Of a DNA stretch of 64,000 bases, positions 36,558 to 47,095 are shown in pieces. The stretch's first letter is position 1. Every line of letters starts with the position of its first letter. Source of the stretch: Beroe forskalii (lineage: Eukaryota > Ctenophora > Nuda > Beroida > Beroidae); the NCBI GenBank assembly GCA_011033025.1, contig WFMF01000049.1, positions 718,145 through 782,144 of the forward strand, given 5' to 3'. The position numbers and the translations under genes were made by a program. Below the pieces are notes generated by a model. The model ran no database searches and had not been told where the DNA came from. It was given only the letters and a program-made list of their open reading frames with translations.

Positions 36558-37744
36558 TCTTATATATAACTAGCAGGCCCGTTTCGATTGATTGATCAAG
36601 GCCAGGAATGGTCTTCGTAATCTGCTAATTTATCCGACTCGGTTAAATAGAACTTTTGTAAACCTTAAATTGATCTTTACGGCTAATTTAAAAACTACAT
36701 TTACGCTGACCGAGCAATGATTATCGGCCGACCTCTACCGCAGTTCTTTTTGAAAACCATCTATCTGGATTATCCTCCTTTATTCGAGTTATGTCCATCT
36801 TGAGATCTTGAATTTGAAGTAAAAAGAATGACAAATGTTCAAAAACTGCAGCACAACAATTAACAGTAGTAGCGTAATAGAAAGCACTCTCAAAGAACTG
36901 ATTATCATCTGCACGTGGGAAAATTGGTTTCCATAGCAACGGCGCCTCATTTCTCCCTTTTGCCTTTGTTTCTCTTGATATTTACTTGGCAAGCTCAAAT
37001 TTAATGGTGTGCGCCCGCACAGACAAACATTATTCACGTGTGAATTTACTTTATATATAAGATTTCGTAAGAGCACGTGAATAATGTATGTCTGTGCCGC
37101 CGTACACAATTAAATTTGAGGTTGCCAAGAAAATATCAAGAGAAACGAAGGCTAAACCGGACTAAGTCGCGCCGTTGCTATGGATACAGGCATTCTGCAC
37201 GTGCAGATTATGATCAGTTCTATGCGAGTGCTTTCTGATACGTTGTTGACTGCTGCATTTTAGCGTTTGAAAGAAAAAAATGTCAATGACGTGTCTTGCA
37301 TTTGAAATTCAAGATCGGAAGATAAGGGACGGGTATGGCTGGCATCGTGGTACCTATCTCCGATAGCATCTCTTCATAAATCTGTGGCAAACGTCGGTCA
37401 ATTGAAATCAATGCTGAGTTGATGATTACGGAAAAATGTGAATTTAGAGCAATTTAAGATTAACCAAAAGCAAAATCGAATTGAATGGAATTTGGGCATA
37501 GCACATTGCAAATTTAGAAGACTGCTCTTGGCGTTAATCAACGTTCAGTATGAGTGCGATACTCGGTTTTAATTTTCAGATTTAACTTCATCATACAATC
37601 GCAAATTGTAATAATCAAAACTTGCCCGGTCCAGCATGACCAAAAGTAACAAACGAATTTTTGTTACTTTTGCTCCTTCATAAACTATTTCTGAGCTTAT
37701 TATTTGGTTCTGTATTAGCTAGCAGGCCCAACGGGCTTTTCTAG
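36558..37744 (+). mobile_element. Non-autonomous Helitron, subfamily A, interrupted
   Basis: Starts TCTTATATATAA at 36558 after A, is interrupted at 36570-37062 by an oppositely oriented Helitron, resumes TTTCGTAAGAGCACGTGAAT at 37063, and ends with GCAGGCCCaacGGGC...CTAG at 37744. Without the insert it is 694 bp. The same 5' end occurs, uninterrupted, in the copy at 57387. The left arm shows the empty target (AAAACAATTATTA). Confidence 0.88.
36570..37062 (-). mobile_element. Non-autonomous Helitron, subfamily A, nested
   Basis: Minus-strand element of 493 bp: TCTTATATATAAAGTAAATT at 37062, and CTAG at 36570 next to a truncated terminal hairpin (GGGCCTGC arm only). It lies between A36569 and T37063 of the outer Helitron, the usual A|T target. 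Exact X-box GTTTCCATAGCAAC at 36927-36940 beside GCACGTGGG. Confidence 0.88.
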
Positions 37745-38241
37745 TCTTATATATAATTTGGTAATTCGCGTTTTTTTCCCAGTCTCTGTAATTTGTAGGC
37801 GTTTTTTGTAACTTTGTGTGTCGTTTTCTGTAACTTTGTGGTCACTTTTGCACGCCCACGTGCAGTTTTGTAAGAATTGCGCGCGTTGCTATGGCAACAT
37901 GTGCAACTAGGATTTGCGCGTACGATCATTTCTGTGTAATGGTGTTTCAATTGCGTTGTTGTTCATTACTTTTGAACTACTTGGAATTTTTCGAAGCGGT
38001 AAAAACATGATTCAACGAAAAATTGAAAATTCTTAAAACATTGACGAATCACTGAATCAGGCATAGGTACGCAATTCTTTGTACGAAGCAAAATGTTGGC
38101 GTTAAAAGTACAATCTGCTCTTTATTTCCGGATCAGTTGTTATTGAAAATGAAATTTATCGATGTGATGTGAATTGCATCGGCCGAAGTTTGCAAACGAG
38201 GCGGCACCCACCGAGTGGGCGAGGCCTATCGGGCATGCTAG
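37745..38241 (+). mobile_element. Non-autonomous Helitron, tandem to the preceding element
   Basis: 497 bp. Starts TCTTATATATAATTTGG directly after the CTAG of the upstream Helitron and ends CTAG at 38241 before T. The 3' hairpin is degenerate (GAGGCCtatcGGGC). Contains CACGTGCAG and a fully palindromic X-box GTTGCTATGGCAAC (37885-37898). Confidence 0.87.
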
Positions 38242-38291
38242 TTATTAAATAATTGAGATAATTGAGATAAATTTAAAACAATTATTAAATA

Positions 38292-40428
38292 ACGGGTCAC
38301 AACTAATTATTTGGACAAATTCCAATCGCTCTTTTCAGGTGTTAAGTATGTTATTATAAGAGTTGGATATAAATATTCTGGACGTTTAAAGCACGCAGAT
38401 AAAGAATAAATTGATGCAGAGGACCGTAGATCGATTTTTGGTTTTATAACAGGCAGTTTACAGCAGTTGGTCGAAAAAAACCCTGTACAACTTAAAAAAT
38501 CGAAATATCAATTTAGAAATTCCAGGGTTGGTTTAAGAGTTTCATGATCGCTTCCAATCAATTTTTTGGCTAATTTTTCTGTTGGGTACCTCGAATCAGA
38601 CCCCTCAACACATCCTAAATCCTGTAGCAGGAAGAAAAAATATCCCAAAAACCCTTATTTTGCATTTTTTTGAATTTTGGCATTTTTTATAACTTTGGCA
38701 ACTTTCTGCAGGTTAGACTGAGCACTTGAAAAACAGAGAAAGGATGTACCATGGACCATTTTTAACCGTGGAATGAGTTGTAAGGCAAAGATTTGTGATT
38801 TGGACCTTGCAAATGTCTTAAAAACGCAATTGAAATTTAATAGGGTGAAAAACTCCATGTTGTTTCAGAGAGAATCGCCATTCTGTGTCCCTAAAAGCAC
38901 GAAATTACCCAATATGCTACAGTTCATGCCAATGGAAGACTTCTTTGGGGTGTGAGTGACGAAGCTCCATGAAAAATTTTTGGCTGAAAGTGATCTTAGT
39001 GGCCCAGTAAGCAGGATAAAAACATCAATTAAAAGGCATTCTATCAAAGTTGGAATAGGGTTTGCAACCGATATTATCGGCGATAAATTATCGCCGATAA
39101 AACGTGAAAAATAATTATCGGTTATCGGCGATAAAATCTGACCGATAATACCGATAATTTAATAAGCAAAATTTACCATCTTTTGAAGAAGTTTCTGTTT
39201 TCCCTGGCACCACTTTACTATGGCACCACTAAACCCTGACACCACTCAACTCTGACACCTCTTTACCCAGAAACCACTAAGCCCTGACGGTATTTTTCCC
39301 TGACACCACTTTGCCCTGGCACCACTTTACCCTGACACCACTTTACCCGGAAACCACTTTCTTATGGTACCACTTAACCTGACACCAGTTCACCACTCAA
39401 CCCTGACAACACTTCACCCTGAAACCACTAAGCACTGATGAGAGTTTTCCCTGAAGCCAATTTTTCCTGACACCGCATGGACCCTGAACAATTTTACACT
39501 GAAACCATTTAACAGTTGCTTTGACACCACCTTTTTAGACGGATACCTCTTTTAAACCCGACAGCACTTTTACCTTGAAACCATAAAATGATCCTGACTC
39601 CGCTTTACCCTTTAGACAGCACTTTAACTTGACACCAGTCTAACCCTGACAACACAACTTTGAAATCACTTCGCCCTGACACAACTTAAAACTGGCACTA
39701 TTTTGCCTTGAAACTCAGTCACCTTGACACTATTAGTATTTGACACCGCTTCACAATGACGCCAGTTTACCCTGAAACTACTTTACCCTGACACCACTTC
39801 CTGGTTGCCATTTGCCCCATGACGATTTTACCCTAACTTCCCTAAACCCCGGCATCACCTAACCCTGTCACGATTTCGCCCTGACACCACTTCACTCTGA
39901 CACCACCTTAATACCCTGACAACACATTACCTCGACTCACATTACACCGACACCATTTTTCCTCACAACACTTCAATGCGTTAAATTGTGTCAGGGGTAA
40001 ATATAATACCGACACGTAACTTAGTAGCTTAGACGTACCTTACTTCATTTGAGATTATTAATGATCAATTCAGCGAATAATATGTCATTGATAAAGGTCA
40101 TTTCTAAACCTAACATCGGAAAATGAGGTTAAAATTTTATCGGCGATAATTATCGGTATCGGCGATAATTATGAAAAATTATCGATTATCACCGATAAAA
40201 AATTTTGGACCGATAATGCAAACCCTAAGTTGTACAGGAGTTTTTTCGACCAACTGCTGTAAACTGCCTGTTATAAAACCAAAAATCGATCTACGGTCCT
40301 CCGTATCAATTTATTCTTTATCTGCGTGCTTTAAACGTCCAGAATATTTAAATCCAACTCCTATAATAACATACTTAACACCCGAAAAGAACGATTGGAA
40401 TTTGTCCAAATAATTAGTTGTGACCCGT
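38292..40428. mobile_element. TA-flanked element with ~200-bp terminal inverted repeats
   Basis: Ends ACGGGTCACAACTAATTATT and its complement; inverted repeats continue for about 200 bp (38292-38495 and 40227-40428). TA is duplicated at both ends (38290-38291, 40429-40430), and the left arm of the inverted duplication has the empty site. No transposase frame is visible. A hAT-like element (39056-40227) occupies much of the interior, abutting the inner edge of the right repeat. Confidence 0.87.
39056..40227. mobile_element. Non-autonomous hAT-like element, ATCGGCGATAA family, copy 1
   Basis: Termini TAGGGTTTGCAACCGATATT and ...AATGCAAACCCTA. Subterminal regions are rich in the palindrome ATCGGCGATAATTATCGCCG. 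The interior is a degenerate ~18-bp repeat (CCTGACACCACTTTAC). The flanks AGTTGGAA and AGTTGTAC match at 6 of 8 positions, a possible aged 8-bp duplication. Copy 2 at 41630-43323 is in the opposite orientation. Confidence 0.8.
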
Positions 40429-40734
40429 TAATTGAGATAAATTTCCAAATTTTAAAGCAATGTGACTCGTGAAAGCTCAAATAGTAGACTGAATAAAGCT
40501 TCACGAAACACCAGGGGGAACAGGGGCGTAGCCAGTAGAAAGAACAGGGTGTAGCCAGGGGAAACAGGGCGTAGCCAGGGGACGGGGACATTGGTAACGC
40601 CGCCCTTCCGACAGAGGTTGTGGATTTTTAAAGCCATGCGTGATGCGAGATGAAACAAGCAACAGAATGTAACTCGCCGACTCCTTTCCAAAACCCTGGC
40701 TACACCCCTGAGTAAGACGGTATGTATAACTTCC

Positions 40735-40821
40735 TCATTCAGAGTGTTGTTTGAATTTCAGGGGGTTGAGCGACTTGATGAAGTTCTTGAAGCTGGCGTC
40801 CTCACATTCCCATTGCATAAG
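40735..40821 (-). pseudogene. Amplified copy of the terminal exon 3' part (left arm)
   Basis: 87 bp encoding LMQWECEDASFKNFIK and the rest of the conserved tail to a TGA stop at 40735. Immediately upstream, instead of the transmembrane segment of the true exon, lies the 21-bp minisatellite in the same frame (GYAPV then LMQW). It is a duplicated exon fragment; whether it is ever spliced or translated is unknown. Confidence 0.8.
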
Positions 40822-41480
40822 AAGAACAGGGGCGTAGCCAGGGTAAACAGGGCGTAGCCAGGGGGAACAGGGGCGTAGCCAGGGGGAACAGGGGCGTAGC
40901 CATGGGGAACAGAGGCGTAGCCAGGGGGAACAGGGGCGTAGCAAGGGGAACAGGGGCATAGCCAGGGAACAGGGGCGTAGCAGGGGAACAAAGGCGTAGC
41001 AAGGGAGAACAGGGGCATAGCCAGGGGAACAGGGGCGTAGCCAGGGGGAACAGGAGCGTAGCCAGGGGGAACAGGAGCGTAGCCAGGGGGAACAGGGACG
41101 TAGCCAGGGGGGCAGGGCGTAGCCAGGGGGAAAATGGGCGTAGCCAGGGGGACGGGGACATAGCCAGGGGAACAGGAGCGTAGCCAGGGGGAACAGGGCG
41201 TAGCCAGGGGGACGGGGACATAGCCAGGGGAACAGGAGCGTAGCCAGGGGGAACAGGGCGTAGCCAGGGGGACGGGGGTGTAGCCAGGGGGACAGGGGCG
41301 AAGCCAGGGAGAACAGGGGCGCAGCCAGTGGGAACAGGGGCGTAGCAAGGGGGAACAGGGGCGTAGCAAGGGGGAACAGGGGCGTAACAAGGGGGAACAG
41401 GGGCGTAGCCAGGGGGAACAGTGGCGTAGCCAGTAGAAACAGTGGTGTAGCCAGGGGGAACAGGGCGTAGCCAGGGGGAC
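40822..41480 (-). repeat. 21-bp minisatellite derived from a hAT end (left arm)
   Basis: About thirty units of CAGGGGCGTAGCCAGGGGGAA. On the minus strand it reads PPGYAPV, PLFPLAT or CSPWLRP in the three frames, giving long spurious open frames. The unit matches the start of the adjacent element CAGGGGTGTAGCCAGGG, a hAT-type terminus. Confidence 0.92.
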
Positions 41481-41629
41481 GGGGACATTGGTAACTGCCT
41501 CCCCTTTTCCGACAGAGGCTGTGGATTTTTTAAAGGCATGCGTGATGCGAAATGAAACAAGCAACAGAATTTTACTCGCCGACTCCTTTTCAAAACCCTG
41601 GCTACACCCCTGAGTAAGACGGTATGTAT

Positions 41630-41870
41630 TAGGGTTTGCATTATCGGTCCAAAAATTTTTATCGGCGATAATCGATAATTTTTCATAATTATCGCCGATA
41701 CCGATAATTATCGCCGATAAAATTTTAACCTCCTTTTTCGATGTGAGGCTTAGAATTGGCCTTTATCAATGACACATTATTCGTTGAATTGATCATAAAT
41801 AGTCTTAAATGTAGTGAGGTATAGTCTAAACTACTAAGTTACATGTTGGTATTATATTTACCCTGACACC

Positions 41871-41905
<35 letters not shown>

Positions 41906-43323
41906 TAATGTTCACTGTCCGCCTCCCCCGCCACGCGTGGGGAGTTGGCAGCTCTCCATAGCAGAGAGCTCTGCTGGAACCCACCTGGCATGCACTACTA
42001 GTTTGACTAGTACCCCTTACCTGGGATGCCAGATGATAGCATCTTTACAGATGCTAATTGAGTCGGGGGCGCCCCTCCGAAGATTGACTACCTTGACACC
42101 ACTACCCAGTGAAGTGTTGTAAGGTCAAAATGGTGTCGGTGTAAAGTGGTATCGAGATAATGCGTTGTCAGGGTACTATTATTAAAGTGGTGTCAAATTA
42201 AAGTTGTGTCAGAGTAAAACCGTGCCAAGGTAAGGTGACACCAGGCTTTAGTCAAGTCAGGGTAAAAGGGTGTAGGTGTTATATGGTGTTGAGGTAATGT
42301 CTTGTCAGGGTTTTGTGAAGTCAGGGAAAAATGGTGTCAGGGCAAAATGATACCAAGGTAAACATAAAGTGGTGTCAGGATAAAGTAGTGTCAGGGTAAA
42401 CTGGTGTCATTATGAAGCGATGCCAGAGTTCAGTGGTGTCAAGGTGATAGTATCAAGGTGACGGGCAAAATAGTGCCTGTGCCTTTTTGTATCAGGGCGA
42501 AGTGGTGTCAGAGTTAAGTGTTGTTAGGGTTAGACTGGTGTCAAGTTAAAGTGAAGCCAGGGTTAAGTGGAGTCAGGGTTGTGTTATGGTTTCAGGGTAA
42601 AGTGGTTTTGGCTTTTTGGGGTTAAGTGGTGCCAGTGTAAATAGTGGTTTCAGTGTAAAGTTGTGTCAGAGTAAAATGGTGTTATGGTAAAGTATCAAAG
42701 AGGTGTCAGCGTATACTGGTGTCAGGGTAAAGCATTGCAAGAGTGGCAGCGTGAAGTGATGTCAGGGTAAACTGCTGTCAGGGTTAAGTGGTGTTAGAAT
42801 ATAGTGGTTTCAGGGTTAATGGGTGTCAGGAAAAATTGGCGACAGGGTCCAAGGAAAACTGCCATAAGGGCTAAGTGGTTTCAGGGTGAAGTGTTGTCGG
42901 GGTTGAGGGGTGTCAGGGTTAAGTGGTACCATAATAAAGTGGTTTTCGGGTAAAGTGATGTCAGGGTAATGTGGTGTCAGGGAAAAGTGGTTTTGGGGTA
43001 ATGTGGTGTCAGGGAAACTGCCGTCAGGGCTGAGTGGTTTCTGGGTAAAATGGTGTCAGAGTTGGGTGGTGTCAGGGTTAAGACTAAGTGGTGCCATAGT
43101 TTAAAGTGATGCCAGGTAAAAGTCTTGGCAATGTGATGTTAGGGTTAAAAGCTTAAGTGGTGTCGTAGGTGGTGTCTTAAGTGGAAACTTCTTCAAAAGA
43201 TGGTAAATTTTGCTTATTAAATTATCGGTATTATCGGTCAGATTTTATCGCCGATAACCGATAATTATTTTTCACGTTTTATCGGCGATAATTTATCGCC
43301 GATAATGTCGGTTGCAAACCCTA
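41630..43323. mobile_element. Non-autonomous hAT-like element, ATCGGCGATAA family, copy 2
   Basis: 1.69 kb with termini TAGGGTTTGCATTATCGG and CCGATAATGTCGGTTGCAAA+CCCTA. A perfect 8-bp target duplication GTATGTAT lies at 41622-41629 and 43324-43331, and GGTATGTATAAC is seen uninterrupted near 40719-40730. The interior is a degenerate GGTGTCAGGGTAAAGT repeat. It differs from copy 1 by an inserted retroposon (41873-42090). No transposase. Confidence 0.9.
41873..42090 (-). mobile_element. Poly(A)-tailed retroposon (SINE-like) in the hAT-like element
   Basis: A 32-base T run at 41873-41904 (poly-A on the minus strand) ends a ~218-bp insert absent from hAT-like copy 1, which reads through at the equivalent place. 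Flanks CCTGACACCACT and CCTTGACACCACT look like a target duplication, although the host repeat also contains this motif. The body has hairpins (GAGAGCTCTGC, GCATCTTTACAGATGC). I cannot fix a Pol III promoter. Confidence 0.7.
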
Positions 43324-43345
43324 GTATGTATAATTCTTAACTTCC

Positions 43346-43499
43346 TCATTCAGAGTGTTGTTTGAATTTCAGGGGGTTGAGCGACTTGATGAAGTTCTTG
43401 AAGCTGGCGTCCTCACATTCCCATTGCATAAGAAGAACTAGGAGGAAACTAAGAGCTCCGATCATCAGGTGGAATACGTTACCTGACGGAGGGGGTTTA
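43346..43499 (-). CDS. Terminal exon of unrecognised membrane protein, left-arm copy
   Basis: The in-frame region ends at a TGA (43346) and encodes PPSGNVFHLMIGALSFLLVL, then LMQWECEDASFKNFIK and a basic tail. One hydrophobic helix is followed by a short polar C-terminus, suggesting the last membrane pass and cytosolic tail. The right-arm copy is almost identical. The 3' splice site used on the right (TCAAG) is TTG here, so the exact exon start is uncertain and this copy may be mis-spliced. No family is recognised. Confidence 0.6.
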
Positions 43500-43784
43500 C
43501 AACAAGATGGACTTACTGATTTACAACAATACATCTTGAAAAGTGGAAGGAATAGAAAATAACTGATTTCTTTATTCAGCATTTTGAACATGTTGTGATA
43601 CGATAGTGTTATGTTCAACCAGATAAAGTCTCATACAGTAAGAGGATAGTTGGGATTATACCTAGTAGTTACCTAGAAGTGAGTCAGTAGATCCGAGTAC
43701 CATTTTAGAAAGGAGTGTTGTAAAGCCACACACGGCCAGAACCATAAGCTGAGGAATGTTAGGTAGACTCCGTCTCAGTACACT

Positions 43785-44590
43785 CGTGGAGTTGAAATAC
43801 TGAGCTATGTACCTGAAACACGGGGAGTTGAAATACTGAGCTATGTACCTGAAACACGGGGGTTGAAATACTGAAGTACTGAGCTATGTACCTGAAACAC
43901 GGGGAGTTGAAATACCAATGTGAAACACACGGGAGTTGAAATACTGAGCAATGTACCTGAAACACGGGGAGGGAGTTGAAATACTGAGCAATGTACCTGA
44001 AACACGGGGAGTTGAAATACTGAGCAATGTACCTGAAACACGGGGAGTTGAAATACTGAGCTATGTACCTGAAACACGGGGGTTGAAATACTGAGCAATG
44101 TACCTGAAACACGGGGAGTTAAAATACTGAGCTATGTACCTGAAACACGGGGAGTTGAAATACTGAGCAATGTACCTGAAACACGGGGAGTTGAAATACT
44201 GAACAATGTACCTGAAACACGGGAAGTTGAAATACTGAGCTATGTACCTGAAACACGGGGAGTTGAAATACTGAGCAATGTACCTGAAACACGGGGAGTT
44301 GAAATGCTGAGCAATGTACCTGAAACACGGGGAGTTGAAATACTGAGCTATGTACCTGAAACAAGGGGAGTTGAAATGCTGAGCAATGTACCTGAAACAC
44401 GGGGAGTTGAAGTACTGAGCAATGTACCTGAAACACGGGGAGTTGAAATGCTGAGCAATGTACCTGAAACAAGAGGAGTTGAAATACTGAGCAATGTACC
44501 TGAAACACGGGGAGTTGAAATACTGAGCAATGTACCTGAAACACGGGGAGTTGAAATACTGAGCAATGTACCTGAAAATGGGGGGTAATG
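43785..44590 (-). repeat. 36-bp intronic minisatellite, left arm (~22 units)
   Basis: On the minus strand each unit reads TTTCAACTCCCCGTGTTTCA then GGTACATTGCTCAGTA. It lies in the intron between the transmembrane exon (44857-45005) and the terminal exon. Every unit juxtaposes a pyrimidine-rich CAG with GTACAT. The period is a multiple of three, giving spurious FQVHCSVFQLPV frames. Confidence 0.93.
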
Positions 44591-44856
44591 AAATATTGAA
44601 TCGCATCTATCTAGGTACCAAGTCAGTCATCATATAAAAAGTAACTAAGTAAGAACTAAATTTCAAACTATTTCTTATTATACCAAAAATATTTTACTTA
44701 TCATGATGAAAGTTACACAAGTTACAATCGTATAAAATCATAACACTGAGAAGTAAACATAACATAAGGAAAGTAAACTGTAGATCGACTCGTACCTCAT
44801 TATGAAACGTTACAGCTGAAAAGCAACGTTACAAATGCAGAATAAACTACCCCTAC

Positions 44857-45005
44857 CTCATGCTGAAGAATATTCGCAGGGCCATGTTCCCGATGTTAGC
44901 GAGGATAAACCCGACCCCTCCGAAAAGGTAGGAGAGAAGGAGGGACAGGAGGAGGAAGGTAATGGAGAAGGGCAGCAGCTTCAGGTTGTAACGTTCCACT
45001 TCCGG
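44857..45005 (-). CDS. Transmembrane exon of unrecognised membrane protein, left arm
   Basis: 149-bp internal exon bounded by CTTACAG upstream and GTAGGG downstream (minus strand). It encodes PEVERYNLKLLPFSITFLLL and continues through a second hydrophobic run ending RIFFSM; the exon ends with two bases of the next codon. The reading frame and both splice sites are conserved in the right-arm copy, with only a few silent changes, which supports real coding. Two helices around an FGGVGF turn fit a hairpin of a multi-pass protein. No family is recognised. Confidence 0.75.
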
Positions 45006-45252
45006 CTGTAAGTACAGGGGGTTATGAAGGTATTATACCTTCTGCTACCTGAGCCCATATTTTGCAAGAGGTAGTCAGGGGTGCCTTTGGCCATCAATCA
45101 AACACCCATACCCCTATTATACCCTTATTATCGTTACAGTTTATTTGAGATTGATGAGCTAACAGATTCTAACAACCATGACAGCTAGCGTTGAAGGCTG
45201 TTACACACTGTACTTACAACTTGTGACATTGTACTATTGTTGTACACTGTAC

Positions 45253-45327
45253 CTGTGACATTGTAGCAAAGTAGAAGCACTCGGACACTCCATTGATTCC
45301 ACAGAACATGATGTAGGGACAATGCCA
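45253..45327 (-). CDS. Cys-rich exon of unrecognised membrane protein, left arm
   Basis: 75-bp exon, exactly 25 codons and phase 0 at both ends, between TTACAG and GTACAG. Encodes WHCPYIMFCGINGVSECFYF then ATMSQ. It joins in frame to the transmembrane exon (45005-44857) across a ~247-bp intron. Three cysteines and aromatic residues suggest a luminal or extracellular loop. The right-arm copy differs by one residue (Ile to Met). Upstream exons are not found in this window. Confidence 0.72.
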
Positions 45328-45414
45328 CTGTAATAACATCGGCCCTGGGGGATTTTTAGAGGGTTGGGAGGGGGTTGTTAAGAGGGGGTTAAAAAACCCA
45401 TTTCTAGGGGGACG

Positions 45415-45600
45415 GCGACAAAAACGTCAATTTCGGTTAAAGTGTGCACGAAAAGCGTCAAAAACGCGCCAAAAAGCGTCCAAGACGCGACAAAACGCGC
45501 CAAAAAGTGTCAAATTGCGCCAAAGAGTGTCAAAAAGTGTCAAAAACGCGCCAAAAAGCGTCAAGGAATGTCAAAACACGCAGGAAAAATGTCAAACTGA
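45415..45600. repeat. GCGCCAAAAAGCGTCAAAA repeats, left arm
   Basis: Loose ~10-11-bp tandem repeat of CAAAAAGCGTC and CAAAACGCGC. Counterpart on the right arm at 48940-49110. Confidence 0.85.
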
Positions 45601-46020
45601 AAATGTCACCGTCCCCCTAGAAATGGGGGGTGTTCAGACGACAGATTAACCCTGTAAATTTGTACATGGCATGGGTAAAACTACGGGATGTTCTGTTTTC
45701 ATTTTTGAATAGGCACTTGAATAGAATGTAATGATTGCAAAAAATGAAACTCCCATTAAGGTTTGCAAAGAAATGATTTACTTCAATCATAAATTGTTAC
45801 ATGAGGCTATTTTATATACATCAATCAATGCCAATAAATTGTCCTTCCTGAAAGATTGGTGTTAATATCTGTTTTTCCGGTTTAGTTGAAATTGGGACTT
45901 GGGTATCGGATTGGTTCGTTTCTTTTAAAGATTGATGTCCTCTGTTTATTCCATTCCATTGGTCTTTACATGAACCCCAAAGCCTTCATCGAGTTCTCAG
46001 TTGTGTTCTTTGAATCCAAA

Positions 46021-46724
46021 TCAAACGTTGTCCATTCTCATTTCGTCAGATGTTTGGTTGGTAAAGTGCCTGATGATGCCCATTTTCTCCCAAACTCCTC
46101 CTGTGACATACTTCCTGAACCTTTTGTTGGTCAGAGAGTAGAGATTGGGTTGGCAAACGTTGATGGGGATGCAGTTGAATGCGAAGAAGTCCAGTATTTG
46201 GGGAACAGGTTGATCCTTGAGTGTAGTCCCTACCAAGACAGATCTGGCAATAAGGAGTCCAGCTCAGGATGAATACTCCTGATAGGGTTATGGTGGGAGG
46301 ATGCCTTTCAGGCATTCCTGCTTTGTTGCCCGCCGGTACGCTATTCCACAGATGACTGCATTTATCAGAGTGATAAGAATGAGGGGTAGTACAATCGTTA
46401 GAAAAATCACAACCATTGTTGCGATGGTTGGTTTAAGGATTGTTGTATTTATGACACACGTGCCTATGAACGGGCAGAATTCGCCCCTAGACTCAAACGT
46501 GACTATGAACCCGACAGTAGCTGAGGTTGCTAAAACCCATGCAGCTACGGAAATGTAGGCTGCCAGCGGGGAGACAGGGCCCGGGTTGGTGAGGAGAAGA
46601 GCAAAGGCGGTGCACCGTGATAACAAAGAACGAAGAAAGCATTAGCCATGCCGGGTACAGGATTCACATTGGCCACAATGGTGGCATCAACCTGCCCAAG
46701 ACCACCGTGTAGAGACGTCAGGCC
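46021..46724 (-). pseudogene. Rhodopsin-type (class A) GPCR pseudogene, 5'-truncated and frameshifted
   Basis: Read on the minus strand across three frame changes (near 46615, 46295 and 46235), fragments match a seven-helix receptor from the TM2/TM3 loop to the tail. These are NAFFVLCYH (TM3), YISVAAWVLATSATVGFIVT (TM4 with its Trp), a Cys-containing second loop (EFCPFIGTCV), VVIFLTIVLPLILITLINAV (TM5 with its Pro), GVFILSWTPYC (TM6 WxP) and QPNLYSLTNKRFRKYV (TM7 NPxxY-like plus helix 8). TM1 and TM2 are missing and the DRY-like region is disrupted. It lacks introns across this span and lies in the spacer of inverted duplication 3. No ligand class can be assigned. It is a broken gene unless the frame changes are sequencing errors. 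Confidence 0.8.
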
Positions 46725-46744
46725 ATAACGTGCTGGGTCCCACC

Positions 46745-47095
46745 ACAATTTAGACTCACGCCCTTTTCCGCAAAATTGAACTTTCGAATTTTTCAAAATT
46801 CCCGCCATCGAGTTGCTCATGATGAATAAAATTTTGAGAATTTTGTCCTAGATTAGTCACCCTGAGGCGTGGTAGGCCACGCCTTTTCTGCAGAACAAAC
46901 TGAATTTTTCAAAATTCCTTGCCATCGAGTTCCTTATGACATTAAATACTAATTTATAAATTTTGTCCTAAATTACAAAGCACTGCGAGGCCACGCCCTT
47001 TTCAAAAAATCAAAGTTTCAAATTTTTCAAAATTCCTTCGCTATGGAGTTGCTTAAGATTAGTGAAGGTTTATAAATATTGTCGGCAATACATAC
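46745..47095. repeat. ~115-bp tandem repeat, three diverged units
   Basis: Each unit has CCACGCCYTTTT, TTTTTCAAAATTCC and CATCGAGTTSCTYATGA. The most proximal unit abuts the truncated 5' end of the GPCR pseudogene, so its first ~30 codons in that frame are repeat, not receptor. Confidence 0.75.

Larger units (their letters stand above)
29969..40510. repeat. Large inverted duplication 2, right arm (with insertions)
   Basis: Aligned to the left arm in the segments 29969-31177, ~31545-32142, 34019-36206, 36393-36557, 38242-38291 and 40429-40510. The gaps are insertions described separately. The matching segments differ by scattered substitutions and small indels, so the arms are not identical. 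Confidence 0.92.
40511..45961. repeat. Large inverted duplication 3, left arm
   Basis: Reverse complement of the right arm starting at 48575. The inner ends match at TTTATTCCATTCCATTG (ending 45961) and CAATGGAATGGAATAAA (from 48575). It carries three exons of a membrane-protein gene, the 36-bp and 21-bp minisatellites and a GCGCC-rich repeat. Its outer edge abuts the outer edge of inverted duplication 2 at 40510. Confidence 0.92.

Noticed and set aside
44061..44606. Open frames of 140-224 residues reading FQVHCSVFQLPV
   Set aside because: 36-bp minisatellite within an intron, open on both strands. No start context, and the array length is not conserved between arms.
45886..46272. 128-codon plus-strand frame starting MKLGLGYRIG
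   Set aside because: It is antisense to the GPCR pseudogene and crosses the arm/spacer boundary. The receptor motifs are on the minus strand.
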